Shown: one piece after another, positions 1 through 5,897 of the stretch
Position numbering within the stretch: the first letter of the stretch is position 1
How the letters are laid out: each line of letters starts with the position of its first letter
Source of the DNA: JABFRZ01 sp036376275
GTDB lineage: Bacteria > Planctomycetota > UBA1135 > GCA-002686595
NCBI GenBank assembly: GCA_036376275.1
Contig: DASVAP010000207.1
Coordinates: forward strand, 1-9,294
DNA length: 9,294 bases
Reading direction: 5' to 3'
Notes under the pieces: generated by a model
Database searches by the model: none
What the model was told of the DNA's origin: nothing
Seen by the model: the letters and a program-made list of their open reading frames with translations, nothing else
Position numbers and translations under genes: made by a program

Positions 1-30
1 CCCGCAGCGTAGCAAGACGGCCCGCGCGGC

Positions 31-666
31 TCATGCGAGCGCGCCGAGCAGCCCGGGCTCGAGCTCGTGGCCGCCGGGGAACTCGTGCTCGGCCGGCTCG
101 ACGCCCAGGGCGCGCAGGCGCGCCAGCCCGGCCGCATGCGCGGCGCGATCGATGCTCTCGTCCAAGCGCCCCAGCACGAAGGTCCAGCGCAGGGCCCGCA
201 CCCGCTCGGCGTGCGCCTCGAGCTCGAGGTCGGTGGGCAGCGGGCAGCCCCACGAGACGAGGTGCTCGACCGGAGCCTGGCCGAGCACGGCCCAGCGCGC
301 GGCGGCGGCCCCGCCCTGCGAGAAGCCGAGGGCCGTCGGGCGGGCCCGCGGCTCGGCCGCGCGCACCTCGCCCCAGACGCGGTCGAGGTAGCGCAACGTG
401 TCGCGGATCTCGTCGGCGCGCTCCTCGCGTGTCATCCACGAGGCCCCCACCGTGCCCGTTCCCCGCCTCAGGTAGTAGCGCGAGAGGCCCTCGGGCGCGA
501 CGAGCGTGCGCCCCGGACGCGCCAGCCCGCCAGCCGACTCGAGGAAGGGCGCCGCGAGCTGGCCGTAGCCGTGCAGGAGAAACCAGACCTCGCGCGCGAC
601 CGCCCCGGGCTCGGCGCGCACGTAGTAGCGCGCCGTGCGCGGGACCTCGATCGTGCGACGCTCCAC
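31..666 (-). CDS. Alpha/beta hydrolase, phospholipase/carboxylesterase type
   Basis: A 211-residue serine hydrolase of the small carboxylesterase family, probably cytoplasmic because no signal peptide is visible. The catalytic triad can be read directly: Ser116 in GFSQGG, Asp169 in LGRLDES and His200 in PGGHE, with an oxyanion-type LLHGYG at 30-35. The order and the total length match the family. The substrate cannot be told; short acyl esters are the usual guess. I chose the GTG at 666 because homology-like sequence begins there and everything upstream in frame belongs to the preceding gene. No clear Shine-Dalgarno is seen. It is the last gene of a four-gene minus-strand operon, 41 bp after the VOC gene, so it is probably co-transcribed under the ECF sigma factor. 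The start is less certain than the family. Confidence 0.85.
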   Translation of the reverse strand: MERRTIEVPRTARYYVRAEPGAVAREVWFLLHGYGQLAAPFLESAGGLARPGRTLVAPEGLSRYYLRRGTGTVGASWMTREERADEIRDTLRYLDRVWGEVRAAEPRARPTALGFSQGGAAAARWAVLGQAPVEHLVSWGCPLPTDLELEAHAERVRALRWTFVLGRLDESIDRAAHAAGLARLRALGVEPAEHEFPGGHELEPGLLGALA

Positions 667-707
667 GCCACGAGCCTTGCCGAGGGACGCGCGGCGATCA
701 AGCCGCG

Positions 708-1991
708 TCAGCGCGCCCCGTGGCAGCCGGGCGCACCGGCAGCCGCGGGCGTGCCCGCCGCGGGCGCGAGACGCCTGTAGCGGATCTCCTCCATCCAGCT
801 CGTCTGACCGCCCTGGCTGAAGCTCCAGCGCGAGGAGAACGCGTCCGGGCCCTCGAGGACGAAGCGGGCCGAGCCCATGTGGCCCGTCCCGGGCGCCGGC
901 AGGTTGGTCGCGTCGCGGAAGGTGAAGGAGAGCGCCTCGCCCTCGATCGCGCTGGCCACCAGGCGCGGCTGGTTGCCGGCCACGCAGTAGTGGGTCAGCA
1001 CGAGGTCCGGCCCGTCCTTGTGGAACAGCGTCAGCATGGTCTCGCCCGGGTGGGCCTCGAAGTTCGTGCGCTCGAGCACGACCGAGCCGCGCGCGATGAG
1101 CTCGATCTCGCTGCGCGAGGTCCAGCCCTGGCTGGAACGACCCTCCCAGCTCCCGGCCAGGTCCGCCAGGCGCTCGAAGGCGAGCTGGGCCGGGCTGCGC
1201 TCGACCAGCTCGACGCGCAGGTTCGAGGGCACGCGCAGGGCCGCGAGGCGCCCGTGGGGCGCACAGCGCGGCACGCCGCCCGCGTCGGCGAACCCCTGGG
1301 CCGTCAGGGCAGCCAGGGCGGGCTCGAGGCGCTCGACCGCGAGCAGCAGCGCCGCCGCGCGCGCCCCGGCCGGCCGCGGCGCGCGCGCGCGGCGGTGCAG
1401 CACGAGCACGGCCGCCCCGGCTCTCGCGAGCGGCAGCGCCTCGGGCAGGTAGGCGCGCGTGAACACCTGGAAGCCCAGGCGCTCGACGAACTCCCAGTCC
1501 GCGCCCTCCTCCAGGTCCAGGCCCACGTTGAACACCTCGAGCGCGTCCTCGCCCGCGCCGCCCTGCGCGTCGAGATCGATCAGGTTCACGGCATGGCTCT
1601 GTGGGTCGCGCAGCGTCAGGGCGTGGCCGATCGGGATCGCGCGCGGCTCCGGATCGTCGCAGGTGAAGCCGGCTGCCAGGGCGCGCTCCAGGGCCGGCCC
1701 GAGGTCGCGCGCCTCCAGGTTCAGGTACACGGCCGCGGCGCCCTCGGGCGCGGCCGGTGCGCGCGAGGCGACCAGCACCAGCGCGAGGCCATCCTTCTCG
1801 AGCCGGGCGTGCTCGCCGCTCGCGGAACGGACGCGGAAGCCGAGCCCATCGGAGTAGAGGCGCGCGGCGGCCTGGACGTCGGCGACGGGGAGCTCGAGCC
1901 CCCACACCGCGGGCGCGAAGGCCGGTGCCTCCTGCTGCGCGAGCGTGGACGGCGGGACGAGGACTGCGACGAGGAAGGAAGCGAAGGTCAT
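708..1991 (-). CDS. Exported VOC-fold protein with C-terminal beta-barrel-like domain
   Basis: A 427-residue protein in three parts. Residues 1-18 look like a signal peptide (hydrophobic, ending STLA-QQ), although the n-region has no Lys or Arg. Residues about 28-145 are a vicinal-oxygen-chelate (glyoxalase/PhnB-like) domain, with the LPVADVQAAARLYSDGLGF opening and the HALTLRDPQSHAVNLID ending. Residues about 150-265 look like a second, degenerate VOC repeat. Residues 270-408 are a separate domain with LADLAGSWEG, HKDGPD and HYCVAGNQPR, resembling small lipocalin-like beta-barrel proteins. The reaction is unknown. VOC proteins often accompany ECF sigma factors, which fits this operon. The ATG lies 4 bp past the anti-sigma stop, implying coupling. 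The C-terminal 19 residues are a low-complexity Ala/Pro/Gly tail. Confidence 0.82.
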   Translation of the reverse strand: MTFASFLVAVLVPPSTLAQQEAPAFAPAVWGLELPVADVQAAARLYSDGLGFRVRSASGEHARLEKDGLALVLVASRAPAAPEGAAAVYLNLEARDLGPALERALAAGFTCDDPEPRAIPIGHALTLRDPQSHAVNLIDLDAQGGAGEDALEVFNVGLDLEEGADWEFVERLGFQVFTRAYLPEALPLARAGAAVLVLHRRARAPRPAGARAAALLLAVERLEPALAALTAQGFADAGGVPRCAPHGRLAALRVPSNLRVELVERSPAQLAFERLADLAGSWEGRSSQGWTSRSEIELIARGSVVLERTNFEAHPGETMLTLFHKDGPDLVLTHYCVAGNQPRLVASAIEGEALSFTFRDATNLPAPGTGHMGSARFVLEGPDAFSSRWSFSQGGQTSWMEEIRYRRLAPAAGTPAAAGAPGCHGAR

Positions 1992-1995
1992 GGCA

Positions 1996-2667
1996 TCAGT
2001 GCTCCTGGATGCGGCGGACCTCGATCGATCCGCCCTGCTCGAGGTGCGGGCAGGTGCGCGCCATGGCCAGGGCCTCGGCCCGGTCGCGCGCCGCCAGCAC
2101 GAAGTAGCCGCCGACGCGTTCCCCGCCGGAGGGCTCGCGCGGGGCTTCGGCCTCCGCCAGGAGCTCGAGTCGCTCCGGCGCCAGCTCCTCGCCGCCGAGG
2201 CAGCGCGCGCCGAGGGACCGCGCCCAGCGTGCGTAGCGCTCGACCAGCGCGGCCTGCTGGGCGGGTCCGAGCTCGGCCCCGAAGCCCTCGGGCTCCCGCA
2301 GGAGCAGGAGGTAGCGCTCGCCCAGCGCGGCCACCTCGTCCTCGCGTGCGCCGGTGGCCAGCGCGCGCCAGGCGAGGAGACCGAGGAGCGTCGCCAGGAC
2401 CCCGGCCGCGAAGGCGAGCCACGGCCTCGGAGACGGGCGGCGCTGCGCGAGCTGCCCGGCCAGCTCCGGCCACAGGTCGCGCTCCGGTGCGCGCGCCCCG
2501 AGCGCGCGCGCGGCGGCGACCACCGCGCGCAGCTCCGCCAGGGTCGCGCGGCACGCGGCGCAGCCCTCGAGGTGCCGCTCCAGGGCCGCATGCTCCCCGG
2601 GCGCGAGCTCGCCGTCGAGGTACTCCGAGAGCCGGTCCTGCCAGGGATCGTGGGCGGGGGTCTTCAT
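1996..2667 (-). CDS. Membrane anti-sigma factor (zf-HC2) fused to a YCII-like domain
   Basis: A 223-residue membrane protein expected to hold the neighbouring ECF sigma factor inactive. The N-terminal zinc-binding anti-sigma motif is intact: LSEYLDGEL followed by His32-x3-Cys36-x2-Cys39. One transmembrane helix spans about 83-100. The outer half, about 112-220, matches the YCII/DGPF family pattern: RYLLLLREPE start, LGGEELAP middle, GGYFVLAARDRAEALAMA and a GGSIEVRRI end. The DGPF motif itself is replaced by EPSGGE. With normal anti-sigma topology this domain would lie outside the cytoplasmic membrane, presumably as the sensor. The start ATG overlaps the sigma-factor stop (ATGA). YCII proteins are normally separate genes beside ECF sigma factors, so a direct fusion is unusual. 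The domain calls are strong; the sensing role is inference. Confidence 0.88.
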   Translation of the reverse strand: MKTPAHDPWQDRLSEYLDGELAPGEHAALERHLEGCAACRATLAELRAVVAAARALGARAPERDLWPELAGQLAQRRPSPRPWLAFAAGVLATLLGLLAWRALATGAREDEVAALGERYLLLLREPEGFGAELGPAQQAALVERYARWARSLGARCLGGEELAPERLELLAEAEAPREPSGGERVGGYFVLAARDRAEALAMARTCPHLEQGGSIEVRRIQEH

Positions 2668-3203
2668 GGCGTCGAGGCGGGGCTGAGCGCGGCGCGCAGG
2701 AGCAGGCGCGCGCGGTGGAGCTGGGACTTCGAGGTGCCGACCGAGCAGCCCAGGCGTGCCGCGATCTCCTCGTGCAGCAGCCCCTCGACGTCGTGCAGCA
2801 CGAACACGGCGCGCGCGCCGCTGGGCAGACGCTCGATGGCCTCCTCCAGCACCAGGCGCGTCTCGGTCGCCGCGCCGCGCTCGGCCTGTGCCTCGAGCGC
2901 CTCGTCCCCCGCGCGCGCGAAGGGCTCGGCCCGCGCCACCAGGTTGATCAGCGTGTTGCGCGCCAGCCGGTGCAGCCAGGTCGCCACGCGCGCCTCGCCG
3001 CGGAAGCCCGGCAAGGCCGCCCAGGCGCGCAGGTAGACCTCCTGGGTGGCCTCCTCCGCCTCGCGCGCGCCGAGCAGGCGCCGCGCCAGCGCGTGCACGC
3101 GCGCGACCGTGCCACGATAGAGGCGCTCGAAGGCCGCGCGGTCGCCGGCGGCGGCGGCCTGGGCCGCCCGGTCGAGCTCGTCGGCGGAGGGAGCGAACGG
3201 CAT
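2664..3203 (-). CDS. ECF-type RNA polymerase sigma factor
   Basis: A 179-residue extracytoplasmic-function sigma factor, the usual length for the class. Region 2 covers about 20-90 (AFERLYRGTVARVHALARRLLG, then EEATQEVYLRAW and FRGEARVATWLHRLARNTLIN). Region 4 covers about 115-172 (AIERLPSGARAVFVLHDVEGLLHEEIAARLG, then the -35-reading helix SVGTSKSQLHRAR). It should direct RNA polymerase to its own operon and possibly other genes when the anti-sigma factor releases it. The ATG at 3203 is chosen because region 2 follows directly and the length fits; the frame is open for 36 further codons upstream, and no good ribosome binding site precedes either start. The gene ends in a 4-bp ATGA overlap with the anti-sigma gene. 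I could not identify a convincing autoregulatory GGAAC/GTC promoter upstream. Confidence 0.92.
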   Translation of the reverse strand: MPFAPSADELDRAAQAAAAGDRAAFERLYRGTVARVHALARRLLGAREAEEATQEVYLRAWAALPGFRGEARVATWLHRLARNTLINLVARAEPFARAGDEALEAQAERGAATETRLVLEEAIERLPSGARAVFVLHDVEGLLHEEIAARLGCSVGTSKSQLHRARLLLRAALSPASTP

Positions 3204-3269
3204 GGGTGCGAGCTTGGACAGGCGCGCCGCCTCCAGGGTTGGAAGGGCGGCGCGGAATCCTCGCACGCC

Positions 3270-3341
3270 GGCCGCCGGGGCCCGCGGCGGGGGCGGGCCG
3301 ATCCGCGGCAAGTGCGCTCAGGGCCGCGCCGCCGCGCGGCC
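3270..3341. repeat. Two GC-rich hairpins in the divergent spacer
   Basis: The 341-bp spacer between the sigma-factor operon and the SGNH gene holds two inverted repeats. A 6-bp stem, CCGCCG/CGGCGG with a 7-nt loop, lies at 3272-3290. A perfect 8-bp stem, GGCCGCGC/GCGCGGCC with loop CGCC, lies at 3322-3341. They could be leader structures or protein-binding palindromes, but such repeats also arise by chance at this base composition. I see no T-run that would make either an intrinsic terminator. The remainder of the spacer (3390-3548) is a possible small ORF. Confidence 0.3.
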
Positions 3342-3389
3342 GATCTTCGAGGCCTGCCGGGGGCTCCCCACGACCCCGGCGCGACCAGC

Positions 3390-3548
3390 GTGACGCTCCA
3401 GCACACCGGCGGGACCGAGCCCCTCTCCTTCGAGGCCCTCGTCCTGCCCGGTCTCCGGCTCCTGCGGGACCCGCTCGAGCGCCGTCAGCGCCTGTCCGGG
3501 GCGCGCCAGGCAGCCGGTGGCGCGGCCCCGGCCCGAGGCGGCGCATGA
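3390..3548 (+). CDS. Possible 52-aa small ORF overlapping the SGNH gene start
   Basis: An uncharacterised open frame begins at GTG and ends in a TGA that overlaps the next gene's ATG as ATGA, the arrangement also seen between the sigma and anti-sigma genes. About 46 of 52 codons end in G or C, as in the real genes, and the first half (VTLQHTGGTEPLSFEALVLP) has a balanced composition, whereas the C-terminal third is Ala/Gly/Arg-rich. The frame stays open upstream, so the start is arbitrary. No domain, signal peptide or membrane segment is seen. In DNA this GC-rich, open frames are common, so it may be only an upstream leader or noise. Confidence 0.3.
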   Translation: MTLQHTGGTEPLSFEALVLPGLRLLRDPLERRQRLSGARQAAGGAAPARGGA

Positions 3549-4669
3549 GGGGTCTCGCGCCGAAGCTCGCGGTGGGCGTCGGCTCGCTCGCGCTGGCCCT
3601 CCTCGGCGTCGAGGTGCTCCTGCGCGTGAAGGGCTACGCGCCCCTCGAGCAGGCCCTGGAGGGCCGGATCGAGCTCGTGCGCCCCTCCGACTTCCCCGGC
3701 CGCGGGTACGAGCTCGTGCCGGGCGCGCAGGGCCAGGGCTGGGGCACCGTCGTCGCCGTCAACGCCCACGGCTTCCGCGGCCCCGAGCTCGATCCCGCGA
3801 CCGCGGGACGCACGCGCATCGTCGCGCTGGGCGACTCGATCACCTTCGGGAACGACCTTCCCTACGAGCACACCTGGCCGGCCGTGCTCGAGCGCGAGCA
3901 GCGCGCACGCGGCGCTGCGGTGGACGTGCTCAACCTGGGGCTCGGCGGCTACGACACGAGCCAGGAGGTGGCCACCCTGGTCGACCTCGGGCTCGCCTTC
4001 CGCCCGGCCCACGTGGTCGTCGCCTACTGCGTGAACGACCTCGGCATCGTCTCGATGTCGATGGAGACGGCCTTCGTGCCGGCCGACCGCGCGAACCCTC
4101 TGTTCCGCTCGCGCCTGGCGCAGGGCTGGCACGCGCGCGCGATGGAGCGGCGCCAGCGGCGCGCGCTCTACGAGCGCAACCGCGAGGAGGCCTACGCGCG
4201 CGCCTTCGCGGAGGAGATCGCGCCCCTGCCGGAGGCGCTCGCCGCGCCGCTGGCGGCGCTGCGCGCGCGCGTGGCCTCCGCGCCGACCCAGGAGACCGAC
4301 CTCGCCACACGCCGCATCCCGCCGCGCTGGTACGCGAGCGAGGCGCGCCTCGGACGCCTGAGCCAGGCCTTCGCGCAGCTGGCGACGCTCGCCCGCCAGC
4401 ACGGCTTCGAGGTGCGCGTCTTGCTCGTTCCCTACCTCGAGGACGATGCGCTGATCCTGGAGGGCGTGGCCCTCGTGCGCGCCCTGGCCGAGCACCATGG
4501 CCTCCGCGTCGTCGATCCGCGCCCGGCCTTCCTCGCCGCGGGGCTCGCGCAGCTGCGCATCCGTCCCGAGGACCCGGTGCACCCGGACGCCGCCGGACAC
4601 GCGCTGCTGGCGGCGGCCGTGGCCGAGGACCTCGCGCGCGCGCCCGTGGCCGGCGCGCCGCCGGAATGA
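3545..4669 (+). CDS. Membrane-anchored SGNH/GDSL hydrolase
   Basis: A 374-residue esterase-fold protein. An N-terminal hydrophobic helix (about 8-27) anchors or exports it, so catalysis should be extracytoplasmic. All four SGNH blocks are present: Ser98 in LGDSITFG, Gly134/135 in LGLGGYDTS, Asn164 in YCVNDLG, and Asp343/His346 in DPVHPDAAGH. The family removes or transfers acyl groups on sugars, polysaccharides or lipids; the substrate is not predictable here. A pre-catalytic segment (47-90, with VNAHGFRGPE) is typical of the membrane SGNH proteins found near exopolysaccharide genes. A helical insertion of about 100 residues, rich in Arg and Ala, lies between blocks III and V (about 180-280). 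It is transcribed away from the sigma-factor operon and terminates at the hairpin at 4671-4706. Confidence 0.88.
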   Translation: MRGLAPKLAVGVGSLALALLGVEVLLRVKGYAPLEQALEGRIELVRPSDFPGRGYELVPGAQGQGWGTVVAVNAHGFRGPELDPATAGRTRIVALGDSITFGNDLPYEHTWPAVLEREQRARGAAVDVLNLGLGGYDTSQEVATLVDLGLAFRPAHVVVAYCVNDLGIVSMSMETAFVPADRANPLFRSRLAQGWHARAMERRQRRALYERNREEAYARAFAEEIAPLPEALAAPLAALRARVASAPTQETDLATRRIPPRWYASEARLGRLSQAFAQLATLARQHGFEVRVLLVPYLEDDALILEGVALVRALAEHHGLRVVDPRPAFLAAGLAQLRIRPEDPVHPDAAGHALLAAAVAEDLARAPVAGAPPE

Positions 4670-4670
4670 G

Positions 4671-4706
4671 CACGGGCGCCCGGCTCGCGCGAGCCGGACG
4701 CCCGTG
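4671..4706. terminator. Bidirectional terminator hairpin between convergent genes
   Basis: Two 18-nt arms (4671-4688 and 4689-4706) are inverted repeats with one mismatch (4679 against 4698) and essentially no spacer. The hairpin starts 2 bp after the SGNH stop and lies 20 bp beyond the stop of the convergent selenoprotein gene, so it can serve both. There is no marked U-run on either side, as is common at very high GC. Confidence 0.75.
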
Positions 4707-4726
4707 GATGCCCGCCGGACAGCGGG

Positions 4727-5761
4727 TCAGAGCTTGACGTCCTTGCGGTGCTTGTCGCAGGCGCGCCCGCCCTTGCGACAGCCGTCGCAGGCCGCGGCGA
4801 AGCCCGGCAGCCCGTCGGTGCGCAGCCGCTCGGCCTGGGCGCGCGCGTTCTCGGCGATGCGCGTCCCGGCGAACTTCTTGGCGACGGACTTGTAGCCCTC
4901 GAAGGCCTCCAGGTACTCCTTCTCGCCCTCGAGCGCCTCGGCCGCGAGATAGGCCTCGCCGCCCGAGAGCTCCTTCTTGTACTCCGGCAGGGCCTCGAGC
5001 TCCTTCCGCAGCGCCTGTCCGTCGGCCGTGGCCGGGAAGGGCGGGGTGGCGTTCGAGTAGGGCTCGATGCGCCGCAGCGCCTTGAACACGAAGCCCTTGT
5101 CCCGGAACCCACGGGCTTCCTCGAGAGCGGCCTGCGCCTGCCCCTCGAGGTACGCCACGAAGGTCTCGACGTGGGGCCGGTCCTCCTCGGCGACCTTGCC
5201 CCCGTCGACCAGCTTGCGCAGCTCGGCGTAGGCCTTGACCGAGTCGCCGAGCATGAGCTTGTTGATCTTGGCCAGCGACTTCGGCCACAGCGGCTGCTTC
5301 TTCGAGCGCGCCATGGCCTCGTCGAGCGCGCCCTCGCCCATCCCGGCGTTGCCGGCGAAGGCGATCTTCCCGTCGGGGCCGATGACGGCGCTGTAGGGGA
5401 AGTGCGGGACGTTGATCTGTCGCTCGAAGGCACCGCGCGTGATGGCGATCGGATAGGTCGGCTTCATCCGCTTGAGCCAGGCCTCGACCACCGCAGGTTC
5501 CTCATCGGTCACGCCGATGAGCACCAGCCCCTTGTCTTGCTCCTTCTCCCAGCGAGAGGAGAGACTAGGGACCAGCCCGTTGCAGGGGCCTCACCAGGTG
5601 CGGAAGACCTCGACCATCACGCCGTGGCCGAGCATCTGCTCGGCCGAGATCGGCGGCGTGTTGTACCAGCGCACGACGTCCAGCTCGGCCTTGTCGCCGA
5701 CCTGCGCGCTCGCCAGCGTGGAGCCGGCCCACAGGGCCAGGGCCAGGAAAGCGTGTTTCAT
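4727..5761 (-). CDS. TlpA-like thioredoxin selenoprotein, active site W-U-G-P-C
   Basis: A 344-codon gene read through one in-frame TGA (5591-5593, codon 57) as selenocysteine. Residues 1-19 form a signal peptide (MKHAFLALAL...ASA). Residues 24-165 are a TlpA/AhpC-TSA thioredoxin fold: WYNTPPISAEQMLG, VEVFRTW then U57-G-P-C60, LVLIGVTDEE, cis-Pro region NVPHFPYSAVIG and PDGKIAFAG. U57 replaces the attacking Cys of the C-x-x-C motif. No other stop occurs in frame and both flanks are needed for a complete fold. The rest (about 165-344) is Lys/Glu-rich and helical, of unknown function, ending in Cys325-x2-Cys328-x6-Cys335-x2-His338. The start has a GAGGA site 6 bp upstream (5768-5772). It is probably a periplasmic thiol/selenol oxidoreductase that partners the upstream redoxin selenoprotein. 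Annotation without recoding would give a truncated 56-aa peptide and an orphan C-terminal protein. Confidence 0.87.
5540..5561 (-). other. Second hairpin downstream of the Sec UGA (alternative SECIS)
   Basis: Immediately after the GGUC hairpin, the minus strand forms an 8-bp stem CTCCTCTC/GAGAAGGAG with one bulged A and loop GCUGG. Its loop begins 37 nt after the UGA, the far edge of the usual bacterial SECIS range, and its first base is G. It could be the SECIS itself or a supporting structure; the GGUC hairpin is preferred because its loop matches that of the neighbouring gene. Confidence 0.35.
5562..5578 (-). promoter_or_regulatory. Candidate bacterial SECIS of the TlpA-like selenoprotein
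   Basis: On the minus-strand RNA, GGGCU (5578-5574) pairs with AGUCU (5566-5562), including two G-U pairs, around a 7-nt loop beginning GGUC. The loop begins 17 nt after the UGA, close to the classical formate dehydrogenase arrangement, and shares GGUC with the strong SECIS of the neighbouring redoxin gene. The codons here (CCT, AGT, then TCT and CAA) are rare in this gene set, as expected if RNA structure rather than codon preference is under selection. The stem is weak, hence the moderate confidence. Confidence 0.5.
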
Positions 5762-5767
5762 GGGGAA

Positions 5768-5772
5768 TCCTC
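5768..5772 (-). promoter_or_regulatory. Ribosome binding site of the TlpA-like selenoprotein
   Basis: GAGGA on the minus strand, 6 bp before the ATG at 5761. It supports that start, which also places a standard signal peptide at the N-terminus. A weak sigma-70-like pair (TTCTGG, 17-bp spacer, TAAGCT) lies upstream at about 5805-5833, which would let this gene be expressed separately from the redoxin. Confidence 0.6.
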
Positions 5773-5835
5773 GCTTCGGCGGCGGAAGTGCCGCGTCGGC
5801 CCAGCTTAGCCGCAAGTCTCCACGACCAGAAGGAC

Positions 5836-5868
5836 GCGGGCCGCGGGGAGGTGCTCCCCACGGCCCGC
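5836..5868 (-). terminator. GC-rich terminator-like hairpin between the two selenoprotein genes
   Basis: 15-nt arms (5836-5850 and 5854-5868) form a continuous stem on the minus-strand RNA, with one G-U pair and a 3-nt loop. It lies just beyond the SECIS and stop of the redoxin gene and 74 bp before the next start. It could terminate or attenuate transcription so that the second selenoprotein has its own promoter or a lower level. There is no U-run. Confidence 0.65.
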
Positions 5869-5877
5869 CGGGTTCGT

Positions 5878-5897
5878 TCACCGTCGACCGACGGTGA
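5878..5897 (-). promoter_or_regulatory. Bacterial SECIS element of the redoxin selenoprotein
   Basis: On the minus strand, UCACCGUC (5897-5890) pairs perfectly with GACGGUGA (5885-5878) around the tetraloop GGUC. The loop starts 23 nt after the in-frame UGA at 5913-5915. The GGUC apical loop is the SelB-recognised sequence of the classical E. coli formate dehydrogenase SECIS, and the spacing lies within the bacterial range. It begins directly after the true stop codon (5898-5900), so it lies in the 3' untranslated region, free of coding constraint, which explains its perfect stem. Confidence 0.82.

Noticed and set aside
33..3548. A 1171-codon open frame on the plus strand
   Set aside because: It is antisense to four clear minus-strand genes and its product is Arg/Ala/Pro-rich with no domain. 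Long open shadow frames are expected at this GC content.
4671..4729. Possible Sec at the TGA 4727-4729, followed by a hairpin
   Set aside because: The residues after this TGA (PAVRRAS) extend no family motif, and the nearest hairpin loop is too close (about 8 nt) for a SECIS.
5524..5593. Reading the TlpA-like gene as a nonsense-mutated or frameshifted pseudogene
   Set aside because: There is no frame change, only one TGA exactly at the redox Cys, an intact reading frame on both sides, a hairpin after it, and a second selenoprotein-like gene next door.
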